A stretch of 64,000 nucleotides of DNA from Gluconobacter roseus NBRC 3990 (GCF_006538885.1 NZ_BJLY01000001.1:186001-250000), one strand, 5' to 3'. Positions 39,400 to 48,656 are shown, numbered from the stretch's first letter. Notes: generated by a model not told the origin, from the letters alone. A program made the numbers and translations.

Positions 39400-40679
39400 G
39401 GGGCTGATGTCCCGGCTTCGGCGAGGGCGGTGAAGATTTCTTCCTCGACGCGGGTGAATGAGGAATAGGCTCCGGGCCGTTCCTGTCCGGAATCGGGGAA
39501 GCCATCTGCGGCAAACAGGAAGCCGTCGCCGGTTGCGGGGTCGTACCAGAAGCCTGAATGCAGCGAATAGGCGTCACCGAGATGGCCGGCCAGATCGCCG
39601 GAATATCCTTTATAGGGCCGGGTTTCGCGCCCCGAAGAATCCCGTGCTCCGGTCAGGCGCGCCATGCTCAGGCCGTAGCTGGCGATTGGGTAAGGGCAGT
39701 CGCCGTTTTTGCCGTCATACTGCCATGTGGGTGTCTGCATCAGGTCGATGCTGCGTGCGGAAAGCAGTGTTCTGCCATCCAGCGTGCCATGAGCGAGCAT
39801 GAAGCGGACGAGACGGGTCAGCCCTTCCATGGAAATGCGCAGGCCACCCTGCGGGGAAAACAGCGTGCCGTTCGTGCCCGGCGTGTAGCTGGCGAGGAAT
39901 GCGGCGTTCCAGTTCGGGGTCCGGGGCTGGGTGTCCGTCTCGGCTTCCCATCCTCTGGGCTGGTGGCTGTAGAGCGTGGCCAGACGGTCGGGATGGGGGA
40001 GGGCCATACGGTTATAGCCACCGTCGATCCCGAGGGGGGCCAGCACATGCGTCTGCTGGTAGTGGTCGAACCGTTCGCCGCTGGCACGTTCCATGATCGT
40101 GCCCACGAGGCCGTAGCAGAGATTGCAGTACTCGAACCACGTGCCCGGTGCGTGTCCGTCTCCATGCGCGAAGTGATAGCCGGGGTCGCCGGGTTTGTGG
40201 GTGGCGTCGAAAAACTCGCTGATCCTGTGGTCCGGTGGGAGCGTGTAGCCGTCGGCGTCGCGGATGCTGGAGGTGTGGTTGAGCAGCATCCGCACGGTGA
40301 TGGGTGTCTGCGGGAAATCCGGGTTGCGGAGCCGGAAGCCCAGATAGTCGGAGGCGTCGTGATCGAGGTTGATTTTGCCCTGTTCGACCAGTTCCATCAG
40401 CCCGATGGTCGTGACGACTTTCGAGATCGAGGCGATGCGGAAAAGCGTTTGCGGACCGACAGGGACTGCTCCGTCCGGGCTCTGTCGGGCAAATCCGCCG
40501 TAATAGCTGTAGGCGACGCGGCCGTGGCGCAGACGGATTGCGGCGATGGCGGCCAGTGGCCGGACTTCGCCTTGCGTCAGGACGCGATCCAGCGCGTGGG
40601 TGGTCTCGGTGGGTGTCTGGGCGTGTGCGGCTGAAGGCAGGACCGCGAGGGCGGCCAGTGTGAGGCCCCGGATGGTCAT
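39396..40679 (-). CDS. Serine hydrolase, class C beta-lactamase/D-aminopeptidase fold
   Basis: 427-residue exported enzyme with signal peptide (1-20, PSAAHA-QT). The SxxK nucleophile motif is S84-I-S-K87 (FRIASISKVVT) and the YxN motif is Y-C-N in TWFEYCNLCYGLVG. The third motif is probably G-H-L-G or H-S-G near the C terminus (LAGHLGDAYSLHSGF). Such proteins include esterases, D-aminopeptidases and DD-peptidases. It overlaps the acylase gene by four bases upstream and the S9 peptidase gene by four bases downstream, so all three are made together. The open frame extends upstream but the ATG at 40679 begins the signal peptide. Confidence 0.88.
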   Translation of the reverse strand: MTIRGLTLAALAVLPSAAHAQTPTETTHALDRVLTQGEVRPLAAIAAIRLRHGRVAYSYYGGFARQSPDGAVPVGPQTLFRIASISKVVTTIGLMELVEQGKINLDHDASDYLGFRLRNPDFPQTPITVRMLLNHTSSIRDADGYTLPPDHRISEFFDATHKPGDPGYHFAHGDGHAPGTWFEYCNLCYGLVGTIMERASGERFDHYQQTHVLAPLGIDGGYNRMALPHPDRLATLYSHQPRGWEAETDTQPRTPNWNAAFLASYTPGTNGTLFSPQGGLRISMEGLTRLVRFMLAHGTLDGRTLLSARSIDLMQTPTWQYDGKNGDCPYPIASYGLSMARLTGARDSSGRETRPYKGYSGDLAGHLGDAYSLHSGFWYDPATGDGFLFAADGFPDSGQERPGAYSSFTRVEEEIFTALAEAGTSAP

Positions 40680-43063
40680 GGTTGAGCCTCCGGGCGGAGC
40701 GTCATGCGGCGGACGGCGGCTGCATCGACACTGCGGGCGCTGAATGACAGCGGCTGCATGGCGCCGCGCAGCCAGACGGGCAGGAAATCGGCGTAATGCG
40801 GCGATTTTGGATCGGCTGACTGACCGGGGAAGTTGAGATACAGCGAGCGGTCCCAGTTGCCGACGTCGCACACCATCAGATAGCTGGCTCCTCCGGTGGT
40901 GGCATAGGCATTCGCGCCGCCTTTCTGGGGGCTGTACCAGCGGGCCATGACGGTATAGGGGTCGCCGCCGCTTTGGGCTGAGGGACCGCCGATCGTGGGG
41001 AAAGCCGCCGCGATGGCCGGGACGACTGCGAGCGGGTGACGCAACGTGATGGTGTGGAGCGCGCCCCAGCGCCATGCGACGGGGAGAGGGCCGAGCCGTC
41101 CCCGCAGTTCCTGAACAGCCTCCCGGAACTGTTCGACGAGCATTCTGTTCCGTGCGGCCACGGGGTCTGCGCCAAAGCGGGTATCGGGGGACTGGAACAG
41201 GGCAAGCTGAACCGTGGCATTGACCGGTCCCGGAAGCAGGTCGTGCAGGGCGGACGGGATGATGAGGGCGTGCAGGGCGCGTTCGAGGCGGGTCCACCAG
41301 ACTTCATACAGCGCGGCGGCCGCACTGGTGGCATCGACGCGGCCGTTCCATGCTTTGAGCAATGCAGCCTCTGCGGCGAGATCGGGCGGGGCGTCTGGCA
41401 GGAGCCGGACCATCTGCAGGGCCAGAACGGATAATGTGTCGTGTTGCAGGGCTACGCTGTCGGCAAGGGTTGCACGCGGTGTTGCATCCAGCATCTGGGT
41501 CACGCGTTCGTGGCGGAAGCCGTCACGCCATTCGAAACTGACGCGCCGTTCCTCGATCGGATAGCCGGGGGGCAGGTTCATTTCGTTGGAGGTTCCGAAC
41601 CAGCCGCGTGCGGGATTGAAGCTGCTGGGGAGGGCTTCGAGCGGCTGAAGACCCTGCCAGTCATATCGTCCGTCTCCCGGTGCGGGCATGAGCCCGTCAT
41701 GTCCCGGAGCGCGACGGGGCAGGCCACCCGCGGCCTGCCAGCCGATATTGCCGCTGGTGTCGGCATAGGTGAAGTTGGTCGGGCTGGTATGGACGCGCAG
41801 GGCTTCGCGGAAGCTGGTCCAGTCATGCGCCAGATTGATCCCGATATTGGCCAGCAGGCCATTGGCGCCGGGGGCGAGCCAGGTGGCCGAGACCGCCGTT
41901 GCGCGGTTGCGGGTTGGATCGCGTGAGACGACCGGGCCGTGGACCGAGTAGAACAGGCTCACCACCCTCTCGGCTTCACCACGCACTGCGATCCGTGTCT
42001 CGACCTGCTCCATGCGTTTCCAGCCGCCCTGATGGGCATAGCGCAGCGGATCGGCGGGGTCGGTGCGCAGGATGAACAGGTCTTCCTGATCGATATGGAA
42101 ATTGGTCCGGCCGAAGGCGATCGTCGCGTTATGGCCCTGCATGACGCCGGGCATGCCAGCACCGCCGCCGCCGATCACATCCAGCCCCGGGGCCGTCAGA
42201 TGGATGACGTGACGCGGGCCGGGGACGCCGAAGGACAGATGTGGGTCATTGGCCAGAATGGGGCGGCCGGTGGCGGTGCGGGAGGGGGCGATGACCCAGG
42301 AATTGCTGCCCTCGTTCCGTCGCCGTGTCTCGTTATCGGTGGCCGCATGCAGGTCGTGTCGTGGCAGGGGGGCCTGAAGCACGCCGAACAGTCCGAGGTC
42401 GTCTTCGCGGATGGCGCTGGTGTCCAGCCCTTCCGGGACGCGCAGGTCATGGACGGGTTCCAGCGGTGTGATGAGCGCGTCGTAGGCGAGCCCGCCTCGT
42501 GCGGCCAGTCGGGCGCGACGGATTTCGGTCTGGGTATTGCCTGTGACTTCGGCGCGGATGCGGATCAGGTCCAGCACGTCCCAGTGCAGCGGTGTGGCAG
42601 CGAAAATGCCGAATTCCGGCGGCAGGAGCGAGGGGGTTGCGGTGACTTCTGCGATGCGCGCATTGATCCCGGCGACATAGGCGCGTGCGCAGTCCTGCGT
42701 TACGGAAGGGAGGGCTGCGAGTTCGCGTTCGGCGTCTCCGCGGAACAGAACCAGCCGGTTGGCCGTGTCGGACGGGACGAAGGCCGGGCCGAAGACTTCC
42801 GCCAGTCGTCCCAGAGACTGCCGATGGCCGAAATCCAGTTCCCACAGCCTGTCGCGTGCGACCAGATAGCCGTCAGCAAAGAAGGCATCGGGGATGGTCT
42901 GCGCGCGGACATGGGGGACGCCCCAGCGGTCTTCCAGAACTTCGACCGGCTGGCTCAGGCCCGGCAGGCTCTGAAGGGGGGAGGCGGCGCGTGCGCTGCG
43001 TCCCGGCATGGACAGGGTGGCGGCGACGCCGCCAAGAAGAATGGTGCGGCGGGTGGCCTGCAT
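40676..43063 (-). CDS. Penicillin-acylase-family N-acyl hydrolase (Ntn hydrolase)
   Basis: 795-residue precursor of the penicillin G/AHL acylase family (S45). It carries a twin-arginine signal (MQATRRTILLGGVAATLS). Autocleavage would occur at EG|SNSW, exposing Ser253 as the N-terminal nucleophile of the large chain; ILANDPHL follows as expected. A later Asn (TSNEMNLPPGY) is in the usual oxyanion/structural position. Family members cut amide bonds of penicillins, N-acyl homoserine lactones or N-acyl amino acids. Located 17 bp after the D-amino-acid dehydrogenase gene, which suggests it frees an amino compound that is then oxidised. Confidence 0.9.
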   Translation of the reverse strand: MQATRRTILLGGVAATLSMPGRSARAASPLQSLPGLSQPVEVLEDRWGVPHVRAQTIPDAFFADGYLVARDRLWELDFGHRQSLGRLAEVFGPAFVPSDTANRLVLFRGDAERELAALPSVTQDCARAYVAGINARIAEVTATPSLLPPEFGIFAATPLHWDVLDLIRIRAEVTGNTQTEIRRARLAARGGLAYDALITPLEPVHDLRVPEGLDTSAIREDDLGLFGVLQAPLPRHDLHAATDNETRRRNEGSNSWVIAPSRTATGRPILANDPHLSFGVPGPRHVIHLTAPGLDVIGGGGAGMPGVMQGHNATIAFGRTNFHIDQEDLFILRTDPADPLRYAHQGGWKRMEQVETRIAVRGEAERVVSLFYSVHGPVVSRDPTRNRATAVSATWLAPGANGLLANIGINLAHDWTSFREALRVHTSPTNFTYADTSGNIGWQAAGGLPRRAPGHDGLMPAPGDGRYDWQGLQPLEALPSSFNPARGWFGTSNEMNLPPGYPIEERRVSFEWRDGFRHERVTQMLDATPRATLADSVALQHDTLSVLALQMVRLLPDAPPDLAAEAALLKAWNGRVDATSAAAALYEVWWTRLERALHALIIPSALHDLLPGPVNATVQLALFQSPDTRFGADPVAARNRMLVEQFREAVQELRGRLGPLPVAWRWGALHTITLRHPLAVVPAIAAAFPTIGGPSAQSGGDPYTVMARWYSPQKGGANAYATTGGASYLMVCDVGNWDRSLYLNFPGQSADPKSPHYADFLPVWLRGAMQPLSFSARSVDAAAVRRMTLRPEAQP

Positions 43064-43080
43064 AGGAACCTGTTCCTTTT

Positions 43081-44301
43081 TCAGCTGACGGCGCGGGTGT
43101 CGAACCCGGCCACGATCTCTTTCAGTCTCAGGCCCGAGCCGACCGAGAGTGTGAAGCCAAGGGCACCATGCCCCACATTGAGCAGAAGATTGTCATATCG
43201 GGTGCGGGCGATGATCGGAACGCCGGTCGGGGTGGCGGGCCGCAGTCCGGCCCAGGGCGTATCGTCACCCTTGCCGAGCGCGCCGGGCAGCGTCTCCGAC
43301 ACGAGGGCGCGCAGTTCTCCGAGGCGTTTGGGGTTCAGATGGGTGTTTTCCGAACCGATATCGACCATTGCGGCGACCCGCAGGCGATCGCCTAGACCGG
43401 CATAGACCACGCGGTTATCGTAATCCGTCACGCTGACCGAGGGCACGAGGCCGGGGCGGGGACGGGTGGTCAGGCTGTAGCCTTTCAGGCCATAGAGCGG
43501 CAGGTTGAGCGCGAGCGGACGTGCCAGTTTCCGGGAGCCGATCCCGGCTGCGAGGACGACGAGATCGGTTTCGAATGGCTTGCCATCCAGCTGGACTTCG
43601 CAGCGGTCTTTCGGGCCTGTTGTGAGCGTGGCGTCGCCCTGTATGAGACGGAAGTTCGGTGAAGCGGCGAGGGTTTCGCGCAGGGCCTTGCAGAACAGGA
43701 AGCAGTCCCCGACTTCGTCTTCGGGCGAGAAGATGCCGCCTGCGATCTGTTCCCGCAGGCCTTCGAAGGCCGGTTCGACGTCTGTGCATTCGGACGGGGA
43801 AAGCGCGCGCTGACGTTCCGGATCACTGACCGATTTCGCGGCTTTGCGGAAGGTGGCGGCGTTGCGGTACAGGACGAGCTTTCCCGGTCGGCGCCACAGG
43901 AAGTCGCCGAGGCCCTCCTCGCGATATTTCTCAAGCTCGGCCTGTCCGCTGAGCGCGAGATCGAGTAGGACTGCGGCATTGCGGCGGTTGGTCTGCCGGT
44001 TGCAGGCGCACAGGAAGGCCAGCAGCCAGCGCCACTGATGCGGATCGGCTTTCAGGCGCAACGAGATCGGGGAGTTCGGGCGGAACAGCCAGCCCAGAGC
44101 GTCCTGCGCGATACCAGCATCGGCCAGCGGGCTGACATAGCGGTAGCTGAGCTGACCGCCATTCGCGAAGCTGGCTTCCCGTCCGACGTCGCCGCGTCGT
44201 TCGATCAGGGTGACGTCATGTCCGTCTCGAACAAGGGCACAGGCGGATGTCAGGCCGATAACGCCCCCGCCGATGATGGTGATGGTCCGTTTGCCGGCCA
44301 T
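43081..44301 (-). CDS. dadA: FAD-dependent D-amino-acid dehydrogenase (DadA-like)
   Basis: 406-residue flavoprotein of the DAO family that would oxidise D-amino acids to 2-oxo acids and pass electrons to the respiratory chain. The FAD-binding Rossmann motif is at the N terminus (ITIIGGGVIGLTSACAL, then LIERRGDVGREASFANGGQLS). The C-terminal part has GLRPATPTGVPIIARTRYDNLLLNVGHGALGFTLSVGSG, typical of DadA. First gene of a four-gene operon with the acylase, serine hydrolase and S9 peptidase. A LysR-type dyad lies about 128 bp upstream. DadA symbol is by family; related substrates (hydroxyproline, N-substituted amino acids) are possible. Confidence 0.88.
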   Translation of the reverse strand: MAGKRTITIIGGGVIGLTSACALVRDGHDVTLIERRGDVGREASFANGGQLSYRYVSPLADAGIAQDALGWLFRPNSPISLRLKADPHQWRWLLAFLCACNRQTNRRNAAVLLDLALSGQAELEKYREEGLGDFLWRRPGKLVLYRNAATFRKAAKSVSDPERQRALSPSECTDVEPAFEGLREQIAGGIFSPEDEVGDCFLFCKALRETLAASPNFRLIQGDATLTTGPKDRCEVQLDGKPFETDLVVLAAGIGSRKLARPLALNLPLYGLKGYSLTTRPRPGLVPSVSVTDYDNRVVYAGLGDRLRVAAMVDIGSENTHLNPKRLGELRALVSETLPGALGKGDDTPWAGLRPATPTGVPIIARTRYDNLLLNVGHGALGFTLSVGSGLRLKEIVAGFDTRAVS

Positions 44302-44422
44302 AAGAATCCTGAGCGTCCAGAGGCTGGGCGCGGGGAGACATTGCAGTCTCCTGCGCCGTGATCATGACCAGAATCTACATTTCCCAAACCGGTTGGGCCA
44401 ATGCAAAGAGGCCATCCTCCCA

Positions 44423-44435
44423 TAACCTGTGGTTA
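44423..44435. promoter_or_regulatory. LysR-type T-N11-A dyad, copy 2
   Basis: TAACCTGTGGTTA. Its centre is 128 bp before the D-amino-acid dehydrogenase start at 44301. Same consensus as copies at 37183 and 46188. Confidence 0.7.
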
Positions 44436-44464
44436 AGGTGTTGTTTTGCAATGAAAACGGTGGA

Positions 44465-46072
44465 TCAGGGATTTGGGGCTTCTGGAGTGGAACTGACCTT
44501 CTTTGGGTGCAGATCCTGCGCATCGAAACTGAAATCCGAGCCGATGACCTGCATTTTCATGCCGCTTATCTGACCCGAGACATCGCGCTCGAACTGCACG
44601 TAGGAATCATCGTCGGCGTCCTGTCCGCGGTCATCCCAGCGGACAATGAACAGATCATGTGGCAGGGCGGAGAGCGTTCCGGTCAGGCCATCGGCATGGC
44701 TGAAAGACATCCGAAGGTCTGCCCCGCGTCGGCTGATCGTGATCGGGCCGCGCCAGTCATCGCGATAGGTGCCGACATAGTCCTGCTGCGCGTCGTGTGA
44801 GAGCGTAATGAAGGGCCGTGCGGGGGAGCCGGGGCCGGTTTCGGCGGCCCTTTTCGCATTTGCGGCCTGTTTGGCGGTTTTTTCGTTCTGGAAATGGGTG
44901 ACCCAGTCCGCGCTCTTGCCGGTTGCGACATAGGAACTGAGCGTTGTTGCGATGGCGTATGTCGCTCCGGGATCGTCATGGTTGGTGAGCACGACGATGC
45001 CTGATTTCCGTTCAGGCAGGAACGTCACATAACTAACCATGCCGCCAATGGTACCGGTGTGCCAGACGCGCTTCAGACCGAAAAAATCCTCCATAAACCA
45101 GCCGTAGCCATAGGCGCGGAAATGGGTCTTTGTGGCATCCGCCGTGTCGGGCAGGGGCAGGAGTCCGTGTGGCGCCCAGAGCGCGTCGCGGCTGGTCTGG
45201 CTGAAGATCTGCTGGCCGTTCGGGGCGCGGCCGCCATTGAGATAGGTCTGGGCCCAGCGCGCCACGCCATCGGCGCTGCACCAGATGCCACCGGCGGGAG
45301 CGACCGCTGGCAGGCGGAGGGCGCTCCGTTCAGGAAGGACTGTGCTTTCGCCTTCGCCGGTGGCCACATTCGTCTGGCCTTTGACCGGCGGTGTGCTTTG
45401 GCAGGCGGGAAGGCTCGCGGCATCGATCAGGTGCTTCTGGACGACTTCTTCCCAGCTCTGGCCCGTCATGCGTTCGACCAGCGCGCCTGCGACGACATAG
45501 AGAAGATTGTTATAGGCGTATTCGCTGCGGAAGGACGCGGTGAACGGCATGAATGGCAGACCGGCCAGGACTTCCGGCCGAGTGAACGTGCTGTGTGAAA
45601 ACAGCATCAGGTCCCCGGCGCCCAGTCCCATGCCGCTATGATGCGTCAGCAGGTCCGAAACGCGGAAGTCCCGTGTGATGGACGGATCGGCCACGCGGAA
45701 TTCCGGCATGTGGTCGATAATGCGGTCGTTCCATTTCAGCTTGCCCTGATCGACAAGCTGAGCCAGCGCCGTTGCGGTGAATTCCTTGGTGTTGGAGCCG
45801 ATGGCAAACATCGTGCGGGTGTCTACCGGCGCGCTCGCACTGTCCTGCGCGCGTCGTCCATAGCCGCGGCTGAACACGACTTCGCCATCCTGCACCACGG
45901 CCACCGCAATGCCCGGCACGTCGAAGGCCAAGCGTGCGTGTTCCACCGTTGTGGTGATGTTCTGTTCGGTCAGGCCCGCTGGTAGTGTGGCAGCGCGGGT
46001 GGCGCATGTCGTGGAAAGGAGAAGTGCTGCCGAAATGGCGAGCATGAAGGACTGTCGGGCGGGCTGGATCAT
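44465..46072 (-). CDS. Serine hydrolase (class C beta-lactamase fold) with C-terminal DUF3471-like domain
   Basis: 535-residue exported enzyme. It has a signal peptide (about 1-28, TTCATRA-AT), the SxxK motif S93-N-T-K96 (MFAIGSNTKEFTA), the YxN motif in SEYAYNNLLYVV and the third motif H-T-G (VWHTGTIGG). After the catalytic domain comes a Lys/Ala-rich linker (about 390-420) and a C-terminal beta domain (YVGTYRDDWRGPITISRRG) of the DUF3471 type. It is a single-gene unit preceded by a T-N11-A dyad and, further up, by the LysR gene. Could be a D-aminopeptidase, DD-peptidase or esterase. Confidence 0.88.
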   Translation of the reverse strand: MIQPARQSFMLAISAALLLSTTCATRAATLPAGLTEQNITTTVEHARLAFDVPGIAVAVVQDGEVVFSRGYGRRAQDSASAPVDTRTMFAIGSNTKEFTATALAQLVDQGKLKWNDRIIDHMPEFRVADPSITRDFRVSDLLTHHSGMGLGAGDLMLFSHSTFTRPEVLAGLPFMPFTASFRSEYAYNNLLYVVAGALVERMTGQSWEEVVQKHLIDAASLPACQSTPPVKGQTNVATGEGESTVLPERSALRLPAVAPAGGIWCSADGVARWAQTYLNGGRAPNGQQIFSQTSRDALWAPHGLLPLPDTADATKTHFRAYGYGWFMEDFFGLKRVWHTGTIGGMVSYVTFLPERKSGIVVLTNHDDPGATYAIATTLSSYVATGKSADWVTHFQNEKTAKQAANAKRAAETGPGSPARPFITLSHDAQQDYVGTYRDDWRGPITISRRGADLRMSFSHADGLTGTLSALPHDLFIVRWDDRGQDADDDSYVQFERDVSGQISGMKMQVIGSDFSFDAQDLHPKKVSSTPEAPNP

Positions 46073-46187
46073 GAACGGCTCTGAATACGATTTTCAGGCC
46101 CCGGATCAGGCGGGGGCCATGCAGAAAGAAGCGTAATTCAGAGCACGAAACGTTCCGCCTGTCGTGCCTTAAGATGCAGGGTGCTCT

Positions 46188-46200
46188 TAACCTCGGGTTA
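46188..46200. promoter_or_regulatory. LysR-type T-N11-A dyad, copy 3
   Basis: TAACCTCGGGTTA, the core of a 17 bp palindrome with 7 bp arms (CTTAACC/GGTTAAG, 46186-46202). Centre is 122 bp before the serine hydrolase start at 46072, in the gap behind the LysR gene. Confidence 0.7.
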
Positions 46201-46211
46201 AGGGACGGTTG

Positions 46212-47102
46212 TCATTCTTTCAGGGCGAGGAGATCGACGTCCAGCTCGCTTCGCAGCAGGGCAAGAATATCCTGCGAGATATGTGAGAGAGCATGATCGG
46301 CCCGAAATAGCACGGTGCAGGTCACGCTTAGCGGCGGGAAGAGGGGACGTGGACGTGACAGGCCCGGATGGTGCAGGGCGGTTACGGCATCCACGATGGC
46401 GCAGCCTCCGCCGAGGCGCACGAGTTCGGCGGCCATGAAATGGGTGCGGACCCGTACATGCGTTTTGGCGGGAATGCCGGCTTCTTCCAGCAGCATGTCG
46501 AGCATGCGGGCTGTGGGGTCGTTTTCGCTGAGGCCGATATAGCGCTCGGGGTCGATATCCGTGACGCTGACGGGGCCTTCGCCTTTTTTGCTATCGATCA
46601 GCATCAGCGGAATATCCGCAAGGTGCAGGGCTGTCAGTCCGTCAGATGTATAGTCCCCGAAAACAATTCCGAGATCGAGATCATGGTTCATGATGCGTGA
46701 GACGATTTCGGTCCCGTGCATGGCATCGATCGTCAGTTCCATGCCCGGATGGTCCTTGCGGTAACGCTGCACCACGCGCGGCACCAGACTCAGGCCCAGA
46801 CTTGGGACGCATCCGATACTGATCGAATGTCCGTCACGGGCGTAACGCAGATTGTCGGTCAGACGCTTGAGATCGGACAGTTTTTCAAAAATGGCGTTGA
46901 CGTGAGGCAGCATGATGCGGGCCTCCCGGGTCGGGACGAGCCGTCCTCCCGCCCGTTCGAACAGCGCAAATCCCAGTGACTGTTCGGCGTAGCGCAGGAC
47001 CTTGCTGGCGGCAGGTTGAGAGACGTGGAGCAGTTCGGCGGCCCGTCGGAGCGAACCTGTCGTCATGATCGCATAGAAAACTTCGATCTGGCGCAGGCGC
47101 AT
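46212..47102 (-). CDS. LysR family transcriptional regulator
   Basis: 296-residue regulator. The N-terminal winged helix-turn-helix is standard (MRLRQIEVFYAIMTTGSLRRAAELLHVSQPAASKVLRYAEQ), with a C-terminal periplasmic-binding-like effector domain. The ATG at 47102 begins the conserved MRLRQIEVF and follows AGGGA with suitable spacing. The helix sequence (GSLRRAAELLHVSQPAASKVL) resembles the NocR/OccR-type group, regulators that often respond to amino-acid derivatives (inference). It sits next to the serine hydrolase and near three T-N11-A sites, so it is the best candidate for their regulator. Confidence 0.88.
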   Translation of the reverse strand: MRLRQIEVFYAIMTTGSLRRAAELLHVSQPAASKVLRYAEQSLGFALFERAGGRLVPTREARIMLPHVNAIFEKLSDLKRLTDNLRYARDGHSISIGCVPSLGLSLVPRVVQRYRKDHPGMELTIDAMHGTEIVSRIMNHDLDLGIVFGDYTSDGLTALHLADIPLMLIDSKKGEGPVSVTDIDPERYIGLSENDPTARMLDMLLEEAGIPAKTHVRVRTHFMAAELVRLGGGCAIVDAVTALHHPGLSRPRPLFPPLSVTCTVLFRADHALSHISQDILALLRSELDVDLLALKE

Positions 47103-47268
47103 GGGAGGTCCCTGTTCTGAAGGATGGTTTTTTGAACTGTTCGCGGAAAGCGCGTGGGCGAAGGGCCACATTCTTCCGGATGAATGAAACCCTTTTTATG
47201 TTTCTTTTGCAAAAGGAGATGTGATCGGCGTTCCGGATTGCCCGGTGCTGCGTCCGGGCGAGGGCGTG

Positions 47269-48111
47269 TCATAGCCGTAGCATGCCTTCGATCAGGGTCG
47301 TCGTTGCGCCGCCAATCCAGACGGTTTCGTTTTCCGAAGCGACATGGACGCGCCCTGTGCGATTAAGGCAGGTGCCCTGACTGGCAATGTAATGCTCTGG
47401 CGCAAGTCCGGCGCCAATGAGCCACTGGGCCAGTCCGGCATTCAGGCTGCCGGTCACGGGATCTTCGTTGACACCGCAGCCCATTGCAAAGGCGCGTACT
47501 TCGAACTGTGCCTGTGTTCCATCCAGCACGGGGTTCCATGGGCCGATGACGCCAAGGCTGAGGTCTGACAGGGCGGCGTAATCCGGTTCGAGCGCCAGAA
47601 CTTCCTGTCGCGAGCCAAGCATGACGGAGACCCAGCCCGGTCCGTTATCCGTCCATGCGGACGCGCGGATGGATGAGACGGGGATTTTCAGCCCTTTGGC
47701 GATCCGCTCAAGCAGAGGCGGTTCCACCGGGCCAGAGCGCAGCAATGGGGGAGCCGCGAAAGCGAGGAGGCCGTCCGAGGAGCGAACCGGGACAAGGCCT
47801 GCGCCGCATTCCTGTATAATTGTATCGCCCCGCGGTTGGCCTCCTGCGGCCAGCCAGGCGTGACAGCTTCCCAGAGTGGGATGTCCGGCAAAGGGCAGTT
47901 CGGTCCGGGGCGTGAAGATACGGACCCTGTAATCTGCTTCCGGGGTGGTCGGGCGGAGCAGGAAGGTCGTTTCACTCAGGTTCGTCCAGTTGGCAAAAGC
48001 GGACATCTGCTGCGTGGTCAGGGCATCGGCGCCGATGACAACGGCCACCGGATTGCCCTTGGTCGGCTCGGAGGAGAAAACGTCAATCTGCTGGAAGTGG
48101 AAGTCAGTCAT
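47269..48111 (-). CDS. PhzF family isomerase/epimerase-like protein
   Basis: 280-residue enzyme of the diaminopimelate-epimerase fold (PhzF/YddE group). The catalytic Glu47 is present (NLSETTFLL), as are RIFTPRTELPFAGHPTLG and the second-lobe motif GVNEDPVTGS with its conserved Asp. Substrates of most family members are unknown. Its ATG overlaps the stop of the acetyltransferase gene (ATGA), making it the last gene of the six-gene molybdenum hydroxylase operon. Confidence 0.9.
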   Translation of the reverse strand: MTDFHFQQIDVFSSEPTKGNPVAVVIGADALTTQQMSAFANWTNLSETTFLLRPTTPEADYRVRIFTPRTELPFAGHPTLGSCHAWLAAGGQPRGDTIIQECGAGLVPVRSSDGLLAFAAPPLLRSGPVEPPLLERIAKGLKIPVSSIRASAWTDNGPGWVSVMLGSRQEVLALEPDYAALSDLSLGVIGPWNPVLDGTQAQFEVRAFAMGCGVNEDPVTGSLNAGLAQWLIGAGLAPEHYIASQGTCLNRTGRVHVASENETVWIGGATTTLIEGMLRL

Positions 48112-48656
48112 GGGGGAAGGGTCCTGTGCAAAATTCGTGCCGGATTGCCTGCAACGGTTGTGCCAGAGGCGACGTCGTGTGTGACGACGCTGCCTGCGCC
48201 GATAATGGCATGATCTCCGATTGTGATGCCGGGCAGGATGATGGCGCCGCCACCGATCCAGACATTTTCCCCGATGGTCACGGGGCGGCCGGATTCCAGC
48301 ATTTTCTGGCGTAATGCCGGGTCTCGGGGGTGATCCGCTGCCAGAATCTGAACACCGGGGCCGATCTGCGTTCCGCTTCCGATCCTGACCGGGACCACGT
48401 CCAGGATGATGCAGTTGAAGTTCAGGAAGACGTTGTCTCCCATAAAGATATTATAGCCGTAATCGCAATGGAAAGGCGGCCGGATACAGGCGTTTTCGCC
48501 TGCTGCGCCCAGACGTTCGGACAGAGAGGCCTGTCGGTTGTTATACCGGACGAGCCAGTCCGCACATTGCGCCATGTCCTGCTGCAATTCGGGATCGCTG
48601 GCGACATAGAGTTCGCCAGCCAGCATTTTCTGCTTTTCGGTTTGTGGGGACATCAT
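48108..48656 (-). CDS. Maltose O-acetyltransferase-like (Maa/NodL) hexapeptide enzyme
   Basis: 182-residue cytoplasmic acyltransferase. An N-terminal Maa domain (EKQKMLAGELYVASDPELQQDM) is followed by left-handed beta-helix hexapeptide repeats (IGSGTQIGPGVQILAADHP, VTIGENVWIGGGAIILPG, IGDHAIIGAGSVVTHDV). His in AADHP is the expected catalytic base. The ATG at 48656 overlaps the upstream stop; the next codon is also ATG. Acceptor sugar unknown; its presence in a molybdenum hydroxylase operon is unexplained. Confidence 0.9.
   Translation of the reverse strand: MMSPQTEKQKMLAGELYVASDPELQQDMAQCADWLVRYNNRQASLSERLGAAGENACIRPPFHCDYGYNIFMGDNVFLNFNCIILDVVPVRIGSGTQIGPGVQILAADHPRDPALRQKMLESGRPVTIGENVWIGGGAIILPGITIGDHAIIGAGSVVTHDVASGTTVAGNPARILHRTLPP

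Noticed and set aside
41939-43405. A 488-codon frame opposite the acylase and dehydrogenase genes
   Set aside because: It spans two genes on the other strand and has no domain; shadow of high GC.
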